Source: Lasiosphaeris hirsuta
Lineage: Eukaryota > Ascomycota > Sordariomycetes > Sordariales > Lasiosphaeriaceae
Direction of reading: 5' to 3'
Assembly (NCBI GenBank): GCA_030549175.1
Contig: JAUKUA010000001.1
Coordinates: 4,092,001 to 4,156,000 of the forward strand
Length of the DNA: 64,000 nt
The position numbers and the translations under genes were made by a program. Of this stretch, positions 34,441-44,631 are shown piece after piece. Below the pieces are notes generated by a model. That model was not told where the DNA came from and made no database searches. It saw nothing but the letters and a program-made list of their open reading frames with translations. How positions within the stretch are numbered: position 1 is the stretch's first letter; every line of letters begins with the position of its first letter.

Positions 34441-35065
34441 TGAATACAGTCTGCGAAACTTGGAGTGTAAGTTGGCCGCAATAAGCTAAACTATATAAAC
34501 TAGCAAAGACTCTCTCCGGGGTACATCCATTCAAGAACATCAAAAACTCCGAGTCGTCAGCTAATCAGCTCTACTACTTATACCACCCATTGCAGCTCGA
34601 CTCTGAGACAAAGTCTGGTGCTATTATCGATTGTGCGGATGTACCGTGTTCTTGGACATCTCCCCATGCAACCTGGGCGAACGAACACGTATCAGGTGTC
34701 GTGGCGACGTCGAGGGTAGGCTGCCGGTGGAGTTACATACCGCCGATACCTACTGTAGTTTGTGTTAGTATCTCTCCCTTTCGGACCTCGTTTCTCCAGG
34801 GGTCTGTTGGGGCCAGGGGAGGGACGGAGCAATTGGTTAGGTATCACCCAGTATCTAGTACATACCTTATCTACCTTGCGTGTACTGTTGGTGATTTGGG
34901 TGTATTGGCATGGAGTTTAAGTTGGGAGGGGCGTCAAGGGAGCCTGCCTGTTCTCTCCCATTCCTCAGGCTAATGGGAGAGTATTGATTTTGAGTTAACA
35001 ATAGTTGCGAACAATTAGACGTAGATTGTGTCAAAACATCAGTGAAATACATGGTCATATACTAG
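34441..35065 (+). repeat. diverged tandem duplication, copy B (no intact ORF)
   Basis: This is the second copy of the unit described for 33481-34395. The TATATAA element is kept at 34492-34498, but no ATG occurs at the place of the copy A start codon. It is probably a decayed copy. Confidence 0.55.
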
Positions 35066-37515
35066 AGTCTAGGGTCTAAGGTGACTTCATTTATTTTCCT
35101 TCGAATCTTAGGAGTAAGTCAAACCAGGTACCTGATGTCTGATGCAATATGATACTGCCTGTAGCCAATTAAGACCCATATACATGCACAGCATCATTGG
35201 TGTTTGGGCTATCTTGACTACCTCAACCGAGAACGTATCGGGGCTATCCAAGTGGCTAATTTGCCTGAATTGCAGTCGGTAAATCTGTCAATTACAGGAG
35301 AGCAAGTTTGGGACTCGGGGGTGCATAATCCCACCACACCAGCAGATGGCGTGCTGCATGTATCCATGCTAAATAACGTCATAGGGGTTCTCTGGAATTC
35401 CGAGTTCCATAGCACCTTATTTACTACATGTTACCGGGGCCACTGAGAACTCTGAAGGTTATCCAGGGCCATCCGTTATCATGGGGATTGCTTCCTCGGG
35501 ATTTACCAAGCGGCTGCCCATACCGCTTGGGCCTTCTGTGTTTGACAACATCCTTTGCTCGGGAACAAGGCAACACAGGGCGGCTGATCAGTTGAAGTCA
35601 GGATCTGGGCGCCATGGAAATGGCAACTCATGTAGCAGATCCGGTGTGTTGCACCGCATTCTATACATTGCAAAGCCGCCCCTTCCCGTCTGCACGAGGG
35701 TGAGACCTCATCCCACTAGATGACGAAAGTTCCTACGGTGAAGTCCTTCAACCAAGACTCGAAAATGCCGCAGACACGCGGCGCAGTCGGTCAACGGGGG
35801 ACAGGGGGACGGCGAGGGGATTCAGACAAGCCCACACACCCCGAGAATCAAGGTTGTGCCGAGGTGGCAGCGCTGATCAGCTTCTACACTACTGCGACAA
35901 CGGCATGCTGTCTCAAGTAGCTATCAGACAATAGTACAGCTGACTCCCCAAGGGCGTGCCGAAAGGGTCTGCAGATGCTGCGGGGGTGCTACCGGGTACA
36001 GAGTACCGTGGGCACCAGCTAGATCTACTAAGGGGGGGGGGGGGGGGGGGGGTCACGCAGATTTGCATGTGGCCGAATTTTCATAGGAAAACATTATAGG
36101 GAATTGCGCTGAATTCCCTCAAACATCGGTCAGGTTTGATCTTGCAACAAGCGGTAGGAATCATAGGTGACTTGGAGGCAGTGTAGTCCCTAGATGCAGT
36201 GCTGGTTGCGTAAGTTTATGATGAAGAAAAGAAGAAAGGAAAGTAGGAAAGGCGAATTTTTTTTTGCAAGTTAGATGCGACGTTTGGCGGCCAGTGCGTA
36301 TAACCCATGGAACATCTTGTGTACACTGTGCCCAAACTGGTGCCGAAAGGGCCGTGATCAACCGGTTGTAGATCCTTCCACCTTCTGGCTCCACTGCGAG
36401 CCCAAGCGCCCACTTCAGAGCCCAAGACCTAGCCCAAGCCCCACTGCGACCTGCGGACGCACTCGACGCTTGACGCTCGACGCTCAACTCGAACCTCGCT
36501 GCAGGAGGGGGCACAGCCAGACACGGCGTCGGAATGGCTTCGTCTGACGTTGGTTGCATGCTAAATGCCGTCACAGGATACGAGGGGGGCAGGACACTGG
36601 CAGATGATAGCTCTGCTCATGTGCCTCTCCAGCCCAAACAACTTGCCCACATGTCTCAGTCAGCACGGTCTACCATTTCCTAAAAGCGCCAAGCACAGAT
36701 TCGAGAAATGTTCACATACACAAGCCGGCACGGGTGTGCAGACACGTGGGTGCAATGCTCTACGGATATTGGCTCCCTCAACACTCAACACCGAGCTGAA
36801 ACTGTTTGCCCTCTTAGACTACTCACCGTGAAGCCCAAATGAGGGCAAATGAGAGCCAGTGGTTGGCGGGTGAAGGTTGCCAGATTGCTTCCTGCCGAAT
36901 CCTCCCGTCAAGTCGAACAGGTGCGTGCGGTTGTCCTCGGGATACGGCTATGCGAAGAGCGCGAAAAGGGTCCAAGAAGGATAGACAATGGAAACGAACA
37001 GACGATGGTCAATAGCCGACTTATTTAAAGATGTCTGTTCCCGCGGATAATGCTGTCTGACCACCTGCATTAACGGCGCTTCCCGTCTTCGGGTTTCTGA
37101 TCTGGGCATTACTGCACCTGCAATTGACGTGCACGAAGAAAAACAGGGCGAAGGGGTCCAAGAGGAGTCACCGCTGGGAGGCAGACAACAGCGTGTTGGC
37201 AAGCTGGCCCGCTGCAAGCTGCATTGGCAACAGCGTCATCCTGACACGTCTGACCGCCCCGTTGGCCACCGGTTCATATTTCCTCCACTCTCCCGCCCGG
37301 GTCGCAGCGTCGGCGTCAAACAGGGTCCAATTTCTCGATCTCTTCACTCAACGCCCTGCCTTGCCCATTGGCTCCGACCCTCGTCATCTCCCTCTGACTT
37401 GCTCAACCAGCTATGTAAGGGCGTCTTCTTGCACGAACCACGCCCCGCAGGCATTTTGGTCCCCGATTTCTCACCATTTTCCTCCCCCGAGTCTACCTGG
37501 ACGTGAGCGCGATCT
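35066..37515. other. gene-poor stretch before PPN1
   Basis: No convincing gene is present. Short frames of 60-165 codons exist but have no domain. A 21-base G run is at 36032-36052. A TGACGCTCGACGCTC direct repeat is at 36463-36487. The right end is the PPN1 promoter and leader. Confidence 0.5.
36032..36052. repeat. poly-G run of 21
   Basis: A homopolymer of 21 G. Its true length is uncertain in any assembly. It may mark an assembly join or a slippage-prone tract. Confidence 0.9.
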
Positions 37516-39795
37516 ATGGCTCTTCAGCGCGTCCTGGGCGCCGCCCTGCTGTGGCATGGCGTCATTGCCGGCCTGCCGGATTTTGCGGCAGCAGCGCAGA
37601 CTCGCCAACCCGCTCTGAGCACCACCTCTAGCTCTGCCAATGCCCCGCGAACGCTGCACGGCAGGTTCCTGCATATCACTGGTGAGCCAACAACAGGATG
37701 CTCCCCTCATCTCTGCGACCTATCAGACAGCTGACTTAGTCCCATTTCCTTTGCGGCACCAGATCTCCATCCCGATGAATTCTATCGCGTGCATTCATCC
37801 ACCGACGAGGCCGAGGCCTGCCATCGTGGCAATGGCCCTGCCGGCACCTACGGCGCCGAGACGTCCGACTGCGACACTCCCATCGCCCTCATAAATGCCA
37901 CCTTCGACTGGATCGCCGCCAACCTTAAGGACCAGGTTGACTTCGTCATCTGGACCGGTGATAGCGCCCGCCATGATAGCGACGAGGAGGTGCCCCGCAG
38001 CCAGGCGCAGGTGCTGGGCACGAACCGCCTGATTGCTGACAAGTTCGCCGAACTGTTCGCCCACCCGAACGGCCGCGGGCTCACCGTACCTATCATCCCG
38101 ACGCTGGGCAACAACGACATTCTACCGCATAACATCTTGCTGTCCGGCCCGAACCAGTGGCTGCAGCACTACACCCACATATGGCGCCACTTCATCCCCG
38201 AGGTGCAACGGCACAGCTTCGAGTTTGGCGGCTGGTTTTTTGTCGAGGTGATCCCCGACCGACTCGCCGTCTTCAGTCTTAACACCCTTTACTTCTTTGA
38301 CCGGAATGCCGGTGTCGATGGCTGCGGGAACCCATCCGAGCCGGGATACAAGCAGCTGGAGTGGCTGCGCATCCAGCTGCAGTTTATGCGCGCGCGGGGG
38401 ATGAAGGCTATTCTGATGGGACACGTACCCCCGGCACGGACCGACAGCAAGAAGCTTTGGGACGAGACGTGCTGGCAGAAGTACACACTCTGGCTCAAGC
38501 AGTTCCGCGATGTGGTTGTTGTTGGCGTGTATGGGCACATGAACATCGACCACTTTTTGATCCAGGACACGCACGATATCGACTTGAAGCTCCTGAACGA
38601 TCCGACCCAGGAGATGTTCGGTGCGCGCGAGGCCATGGAAGACGAGCTCTCGGTGGAGTCGGCGACCGATTACCTTCAGGAACTGAGGAATGGCTGGTCG
38701 AAGCTCGATCCCCCGGTTGTACCGGGCAATGCGGGTGCAGTGAATGGCGACAAAACCAAAGGGAGGAAAAAGAAGAAGAAGGGTGGCAGAGGCAAGAAGA
38801 GAAAGGACCCATGGGGTGAACGGTACCAGCTGTCACTGGTTGGCCCGAGTGTGGTACCAAACTACTTCCCAACCCTTCGGGTAATCGAGTACAACATTTC
38901 TGGACTGGAAGATGTTCCCGTCTGGGCTGATGCATTTGATAAGCAAGCTGCCGCTGACTCTGAGCTGGCCGACCAAAAGCACCTGGACATGCGAGATGTT
39001 ACCGAGTCCGAGCTTGAGATCGAGACTGGCCCCGAGAAGGCAGACCCCAGTAAGAACAAAAACAGAAAGAAGAAGCCCAAGAAGGACAAGAAGCCTAAGA
39101 ATCCCAATTTGGTGATACCCGACCCACCAGCAAAGACCTCGCCCCCTGGGCCGGGGTACTCGCTGCAGCCGCTCAGTCTCACGGGCTACACGCAGTACTA
39201 CGCCAACTTAACGCACATCAACAACTTGACACTCGACACCAAAAGCCAAGACGATTTTGATCTAGGTTTGTCGTGGACGGAGTGGCTCATGCGCTGGCGC
39301 CAGGGGAAGCATCGCGGCAAGACACCTGTGGCACCCAAGCCAGAGCCGCGCGAGTTTGTATATGAGGTCGAGTACAGCACTTTCGAGGACAAAATCTACA
39401 AGCTGCACGACTTGACAACGACTAGCTTTGTCAAACTGGCGTATCGCATGGGGCAGAGGATTAAGGGGTCAGACTTCGATCTCGATGTTTTGGAGGACGA
39501 CTGGGAGGACTATGGCGCAGATGGGATTGAAGGAGGGGATGATGATAGTGAAGACGATGGCGATGAAGACGACGACGAGTTTGAGGTGGAGAAGAAGGGG
39601 ATGAAAGATAAGAAGGACAAGAAGAAGAAGGACAAGAAGAAGAAGGACAAGAAGAAGAAGGACAAGAAGAAGAAGGACAAGAAGAAGAAGGACAAGAAGA
39701 AGAAGGACAAGAAGAAGAACAAGGCGTGGTTACATTTTCTCGGTCATGCTTTTGTAAGCACGATGGAGAAGGATGATTTGAAAGACCTTGGGTAG
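37516..39795 (+). CDS. PPN1: endopolyphosphatase (vacuolar)
   Basis: Protein of 732 aa in two exons (37516-37681 and 37763-39795) with an 81-bp intron. Ppn1 is a type II membrane calcineurin-like metallophosphatase that cuts long polyphosphate chains in the vacuole. An N-terminal hydrophobic segment (VLGAALLWHGVIAGL) is followed by the metal-binding motifs HITDLHPDEFY (spanning the splice), VIWTGDSARHD, TLGNNDILPHN, ILMGHVPPAR and VGVYGHMNIDHF, the full set for a dimetal site. Lys-rich tracts occur at 38757-38810 and 39049-39110. The C-terminus has a run of acidic residues (39494-39585) followed by about seven KKKKD repeats and a short hydrophobic end. The C-terminal domain is longer and more charged than usual. 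Confidence 0.94.
39610..39719 (+). repeat. 15-bp tandem repeat encoding (KKKKD)n
   Basis: A near-perfect AAGAAGAAGGACAAG-type unit is repeated about seven times. It encodes Lys-Lys-Lys-Lys-Asp units in Ppn1. It is a minisatellite and a likely site of length polymorphism. Confidence 0.92.
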
Positions 39796-40086
39796 GAGTG
39801 TGTCTGCTTGAATTAGAGGAGGTTTTCTTATTGTCTTATGTTACTGGAGTAGTCCGCGGAAGGACGGCGTTGGGTGGCATAGCATTGGAAAGCATGGTAA
39901 TGTTTTTGTCTAGAACGGGCATGATGCATTTGCAAATTTTATTGAGAGAATTTACCTGGCACATCAACAATCTGTTAGGTTGCATTTCAATGAAAGTGAT
40001 GTACGTCGATTGTTACCTTTATCGCCCGGCGCAGGGAAAAAAGGGGTGGTAGAGCTAGCACAGGAAGAGCGAGCCACAAGTAAATA

Positions 40087-40133
40087 ATTGCGCCACACAT
40101 CTCCAAGGCAAGCGTGTCTTATATCAACAGGGA
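40087..40133 (+). repeat. left terminal inverted repeat (imperfect)
   Basis: It shares the block TCTTATAT..AACAGG and a GCAAGCG-like block with the inverted right end. Identity is moderate and the outermost base is uncertain. Confidence 0.45.
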
Positions 40134-40251
40134 CCGCAAATTGGTGGCGAGGTGGCCTGTTACCACGCGCTAGCAACAGCCAACATGCTACTAACAGATT
40201 CCCGCTCCCAGACCCTCCAACGTTCCAACTTCCCAACACAACACAATCAAG

Positions 40252-41331
40252 ATGCCACCGCACCATACCACACCGGCAAAAGCACACCTTATTGGCACAG
40301 CTCACTTTCTCGAAAGCCACCATATTCCCTTCTTTAAGGCTGATCTATTCCGCGAATTCGGCTTTAGTAAGACGAGTGGCTGGCAGGTCTTGCACGATGG
40401 CCTAGATCGACGGCGTCCTTTGGTAGAAACCCGAGGCCGGAAGCCTATTATCTCGGCCGAGGATTTAAGTAAAATGGAAGCAATCATCTGGCAGTACGGC
40501 TTCCAGGCACGCAGCTTAACCTGGCAGGGCCTTGCCAAGCTGGTCAATATTCAAGCATCCGCCCGAACGATCGCGCGCGCGATGGGCACGTTTCAATATC
40601 GAAAATGTATCGCCTGCCAGAAGGGCTGGGTTTCTGCTTCTTCCGCCAAACGCCGGGTTCACGACGCCAAAATCGCCCTCCAATATCGCCCAAATCCAGA
40701 GAATTGGCACGATATTCGCTGGTCAGATGAATACCATTTTTCCGTTAGCCCAGAAGGCAAAATCCGCATCATTCGAAAACCAGGCGAACGCTATTGTCCA
40801 GATTGTATCCAGTATCAAGATGATTCTAAATCTGATACTGAACTTTATCGCTTTCATGTCTGGGCTGCCGTTGGATGGGATTTTAAATCCGAGTTGGTTT
40901 TCTACCAGGTTCCGTCAAATACCAGCGGAAAGATGACCTTGCAGGTTTATCGCGATGAGATTCTAGAGAAAATGGTCAAACCGTGGCTTATATCAGGCCA
41001 GGATTTTATTCTGGAGGAAGATGGCGATTCGGGGCATGGAATAGGACAAAATCCGCAGAATATTGTCAAGATTTGGAAGGAAACGCACCATTTGAAGCAC
41101 TATTTCAATACGCCAGGCTCGCCAGATTTGTCGCCAATTGAGAACTGCTGGCGTGATACAAAGCAGTACATTCGTGCGGAGCGAACACTATCGGGTCCTG
41201 AGGAATTCAAGCAATTGATCAAGGCTGGCTGGGCGAGAATTCCGCAACTGACTATCAATCACTTGGTAGATTCTATGGTAGTGCGGATGCAGGATGTGTT
41301 AGCCTCTGATGGCCAGATGACAGGGTGGTAG
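40252..41331 (+). CDS. Tc1/mariner-family transposase (DDE_3 superfamily)
   Basis: Single-exon protein of 359 aa without stops. The N-terminal third is helix-turn-helix DNA-binding (FFKADLFREFGFSKTSGWQVL, then RSLTWQGLAKLVNIQASART, the second HTH of the Tc3 type). The catalytic core has WSDEYHFSV (first Asp), ILEEDGDSGHG (second Asp) and SPDLSPIENCWRDTKQ (Glu). The spacing from the second Asp to the Glu is about 37-39 residues depending on which Asp is catalytic. Codon use is more AT-rich than in the flanking genes. The intact frame suggests recent arrival or ongoing activity and no repeat-induced mutation. Confidence 0.93.
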   Translation: MPPHHTTPAKAHLIGTAHFLESHHIPFFKADLFREFGFSKTSGWQVLHDGLDRRRPLVETRGRKPIISAEDLSKMEAIIWQYGFQARSLTWQGLAKLVNIQASARTIARAMGTFQYRKCIACQKGWVSASSAKRRVHDAKIALQYRPNPENWHDIRWSDEYHFSVSPEGKIRIIRKPGERYCPDCIQYQDDSKSDTELYRFHVWAAVGWDFKSELVFYQVPSNTSGKMTLQVYRDEILEKMVKPWLISGQDFILEEDGDSGHGIGQNPQNIVKIWKETHHLKHYFNTPGSPDLSPIENCWRDTKQYIRAERTLSGPEEFKQLIKAGWARIPQLTINHLVDSMVVRMQDVLASDGQMTGW

Positions 41332-41402
41332 GTTGAAGGACTTGTAAGTATCTGTATTTATATAGAAATTTGGTCTGTTGGTAAGTACTGCGAGGTAAAC
41401 AG

Positions 41403-41453
41403 TTCCTGTTAATATATAAGAACCGCTTTGCGAGGGTACCTGACGCCACAATG
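41403..41453 (-). repeat. right terminal inverted repeat (imperfect)
   Basis: Counterpart of the left end at 40087. Read on the minus strand it begins ATTGTGGCGTC and contains TCTTATATATTAACAGG. Confidence 0.45.
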
Positions 41454-41657
41454 CTTTCAGCGTTTTATTAGCATGTGCCATGTGCTCGCTCCACAGCTAC
41501 CCCCGTTCATCATCCCCACTGCCAAGATCTTCGCGTGCCTCGGCTGAATCGTCTCGATCAACAACACGCGAGTTCCAACTTTTTCCAACATCCTTTTCCT
41601 CCCAATCTCTCCTAATGCCCTCTTGACTCGGGAATGGGAATCGCCTCCCGTCGATAA

Positions 41658-42470
41658 ATGCTCCGTCTCCCCTTCCTCCTCCGCCTGCCGAGCAAGCTCC
41701 GCCGGCGGGCCCGCCGCTCCCGCATGGCGACCCTCCTCGCCCTCCTCGTCGTGCTACTCCTCCTCCTCGCGCCCCTCTACGCCGTCTACCGCCCGCCCTC
41801 GCTGCTGATGCGCTACCTGACCCACCGCTGGACCGACGTGCTATGGCGCCTGTGGCTGCCACCCGCCAAGAAGATCGTCGCCCTGACCATCGACGACGCC
41901 CCCTCCGACCTCACCCGCGACATCCTGGCCGTGCTGCAGGCGGGCGGCGCGCACGCGACCTTCTTCGTCATCGGGTCGCAAGTGGCCGGGAGGGAGGAGG
42001 TGCTGAGGGAGGTTGTGCGCGGCGGCCACGAGCTGGGGAACCATGGGATGCGGGACGAGCTGGCTAGGGGGCTCGGGGACGACGAGCTCCGCGAGCAGAT
42101 CGTCCAGGTCCAGGGCATGATCGGGGATGCGTACCGCGCCGAGGGGAGGGAGCCGCCGGGGGAGGGAGACGTTAAGAAGAATTACTACAGGCCCGGGTCT
42201 GGGTTCTTCAGCGATCGGATGCGTGCCGTGGTTCGGGGGGTGAAGCATCGGATCGTGCTGGGGAGCATATACCCGCACGACGCCCAGATCAGCGTGTGGT
42301 GGGTGAATGCCAGGCATGTGCTGAACATGTTGAGCCCGGGTGGGATTATTATTTGCCACGATCGGCGGAGCTGGACTTTGCCGATGCTGCAGAAGGTGTT
42401 GCCGGAGATGAAGAGGAGGGGGTACAAGGCTGTGACGGTGACGGAGCTGTTGGCTGAGTCGACGGGTTGA
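41658..42470 (+). CDS. membrane-anchored polysaccharide deacetylase (NodB-like)
   Basis: Single-exon protein of 270 aa. After a very basic start (RLPSKLRRRARRSR) a hydrophobic anchor follows (TLLALLVVLLLLLAPLYAVY), a type II membrane topology. The NodB homology domain starts at VALTIDDAPSD with the Asp pair near residues 78-79, then ATFFVIGSQ, HELGNHGMRDE near 128, YRPGSGFFSD, and the C-terminal IIICHDRRS. The fold is that of chitin deacetylases and related enzymes, but the usual metal-binding H-x3-H of motif 2 reads H-x3-D here. The substrate cannot be told from the sequence; a chitin-like cell-wall glycan is a guess. It lies about 200 bp downstream of the transposon. Confidence 0.82.
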   Translation: MLRLPFLLRLPSKLRRRARRSRMATLLALLVVLLLLLAPLYAVYRPPSLLMRYLTHRWTDVLWRLWLPPAKKIVALTIDDAPSDLTRDILAVLQAGGAHATFFVIGSQVAGREEVLREVVRGGHELGNHGMRDELARGLGDDELREQIVQVQGMIGDAYRAEGREPPGEGDVKKNYYRPGSGFFSDRMRAVVRGVKHRIVLGSIYPHDAQISVWWVNARHVLNMLSPGGIIICHDRRSWTLPMLQKVLPEMKRRGYKAVTVTELLAESTG

Positions 42471-43173
42471 GATATTCCAAACGAACGTTTTCTTTACAAG
42501 CGGCTGGAATGAAGATGACGACCATCGGACACCACTGGGACATAAAAGCTCCCCGGGGCTTGACGACGCCGTCTCTGAACGTAACCACCGAGCTTCGATC
42601 TATGGTGCACAACGTCTACCGAGTCTTCCAAGCTCAGTATTCCCGCGCACCTCAGCGCGGCCTACCCGTACGATGTCGGACGACGTTTACCCAGCAAGGT
42701 CACAAGGACTGAGGCCAGTCTTTTCATCCTGCCGTGACGAGATGTCGATGTCAATACATTTTAGAGGTCTTAGCGATACCTGCGAGCGGAGGAAGCTCTT
42801 TGAGGATACGCCAACACATGAGCCTCTCATCGGAGGCAATAAATCACCTACCGGTCGTGAAGGCCAACCAATCGATACCTGGAGCCGCCATCACACTCGG
42901 CCACATATCAGTGGTAAATAGCACGTTAGCTGGCATGCCTACTCTGGCCTTGACTATTGGTCCATTGAGCTGAGTGGCTTGGGGGAAGATGATTCCGGCT
43001 TGAAACCCCCATGATGATTATTAGGACTCGCGATCTCTATCTAATATTAAAATCATATGCGGTCTACGAGATGGGAAATATAAGAAGGTCTAAGCAAAAA
43101 AGCAAAGAGTCAACATGAATCCCGACCCTGTTTTGTCATTGTCCATTACCATTACTCATCCCTTCCTCGAACT
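42471..43173. other. intergenic, no gene seen
   Basis: Convergent 3' region of 703 bp between the deacetylase (+) and the decayed ankyrin-like gene (-). Only short frames are present. Confidence 0.5.
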
Positions 43174-44631
43174 TCACCGCCCCCAACAACAATAACCCCT
43201 GCTTCCAAAAACACTACCACATCGGCATGCTTTCCGACCGCTCTCGCCCCCATCCGTCATAGGCATGTACATTTTCGTCGCCATCCGCTCCACCGCCATA
43301 TCAAATGGTATCTGACCAGTCCTGTCCACCTTTCTCCGCAATGCTGGGTCCGCGAGCATAAAACCACCGCCGCCCGCAATAGCCCCAGCTCTACCGCGTA
43401 GTGTCACGCATTATTACCCTCGGCATTACACAGCTCGGGAGCTGCCCCGCGCGCAAGCAGCATGCCCAAGAGTTCAGACATGACTGTATCAGTGTGGTTA
43501 CCCCATGCGAAACCGCTCAGCAAGGTCAAGAGGGGAGTGCGACCAGTGGTGGATTCGCGGTTGTTGATGTCGGCGGGGGCTGGGAAAGCGTCAAAGGCGA
43601 GGGAGAAGACCTGGGCGAATTGGAGACGGGGGTGGGAGACAAGGCAGAGGTCCGAGGTGGTTTGATGGGGAGGCGTGCTTGCCGACGTTGAGGGAGGCGA
43701 TGAGCTGGTGTAGGGGGCTGCGGCCTTGGGCGGCCAGGGGAATATGGCAGAGGAGGGAAGGCGTGAGCCAGGTGGTATGATGCTCGGTTACGCAACGCGC
43801 GGTAAAATAGGCGCAGTAGGAGTCTGCCGCTTCGAGTTGAGCTGGGTCGAGGGCGTCGATGGTGAGGTGGGTTCGAATGGTGTCGATGAGTGGGGGGCGA
43901 TGAGGATTGGGTTGGTGGCGCGTCAGCACCAGCCTGTCGGGCTCGGAAAGATGGGAGAAGATGGCTTCGAGGCCTTTGATGGAGAAGGAGGGCCTCTCGA
44001 GGAGTCGTGATATAAATGTGTGCTCAGCTTGGTCAAGCTGACGGAAATTGAACCCCTTGCTGGAAAGGTACTTTGCGAAATGCGCCAGCTCGTTGGGACC
44101 GAGAAAACGCTGGGTCGAGGACCTGCTAGACGGGGATGGGGCGTTGGAGCAAATCGGCAAGCCACTGAGCAAGCTGGCAACATCGGCCAAGAAAGATGAT
44201 GTCCGGTTAGGGAGTCTCACCCTAAGGCTGTCAGCTCGGCTGCCTCGCCTTTCGTCGCTTGTGCGAGGCCCAAATCGGAACAGCCCAGGCGAGGGTGACG
44301 GCGGCGCCTTCTCGTGGTCCGGACGTTGACTAGGCTCCCCAGCCTCAAGAAATCGAGGGCTCGCAACACTAGCCGCGCCGTCGCTCTTTGACACGGAAGG
44401 AGAGCTGTGGAAGTCGAGCTCAGCCAGCTGCGTGCTCAACTCGCCCAAGAGTCCTTCCGCTTTCCGCCCACCGAGGTCCGGGACTAGGAGGATGACACAA
44501 TCCGCTGCCACCGCTGGCGTCGGGGCCATCGCGGTCTTATCTCTCATGGACCTAAGATAACCCAGCCGCTCTCGTATAGACGCCCGGTTCCTTGGTCTCT
44601 TTTGGTGGTATGATTTGGATAAAGATGTCAT
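43174..44631 (-). pseudogene. ankyrin-like gene with several disabling lesions
   Basis: From the ATG at 44631 a frame runs 346 codons with Ser/Pro-rich and then helical, ankyrin-like sequence (ERPSFSIKGLEAIFSHLSEP, AAQGRSPLHQLIASLNVG). It then slips. Coding character continues in the +1 frame from about 43660 to 43409 (NNRESTTGRTPLLTLLSGFA, LARGAAPELCNAEGNNA), meets an in-frame TGA at 43406-43408 immediately before HYAVELGLLRAAVVL, and moves to yet another frame for DPALRRKVDRTGQIPFDMAVE. No splice-site combination that repairs all three points was found. Either the gene is decaying or the assembly has errors. Its role is unknown; ankyrin repeats mediate protein binding. Confidence 0.6.

Larger units (their letters stand above)
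40087..41453 (+). mobile_element. Tc1/mariner-type DNA transposon, about 1.37 kb
   Basis: The element surrounds an intact transposase frame. Imperfect inverted ends can be aligned by eye. The left end at about 40087-40133 contains ATTG, GGCAAGCG, then TCTTATATCAACAGGGA. The reverse complement of the right end at about 41403-41453 contains ATTG, GCAAAGCGG, then TCTTATATATTAACAGGA. I could not identify a clean TA target duplication, so the outer limits are approximate. Size is typical of Tc1/mariner elements. It is inserted about 290 bp after the PPN1 stop codon. Confidence 0.75.

Noticed and set aside
34441..35065. Repeat-induced point mutation as the cause of copy B decay
   Set aside because: By eye the differences include insertions, deletions and transversions, not a clear excess of C-to-T and G-to-A changes. 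A dinucleotide index would be needed to decide.
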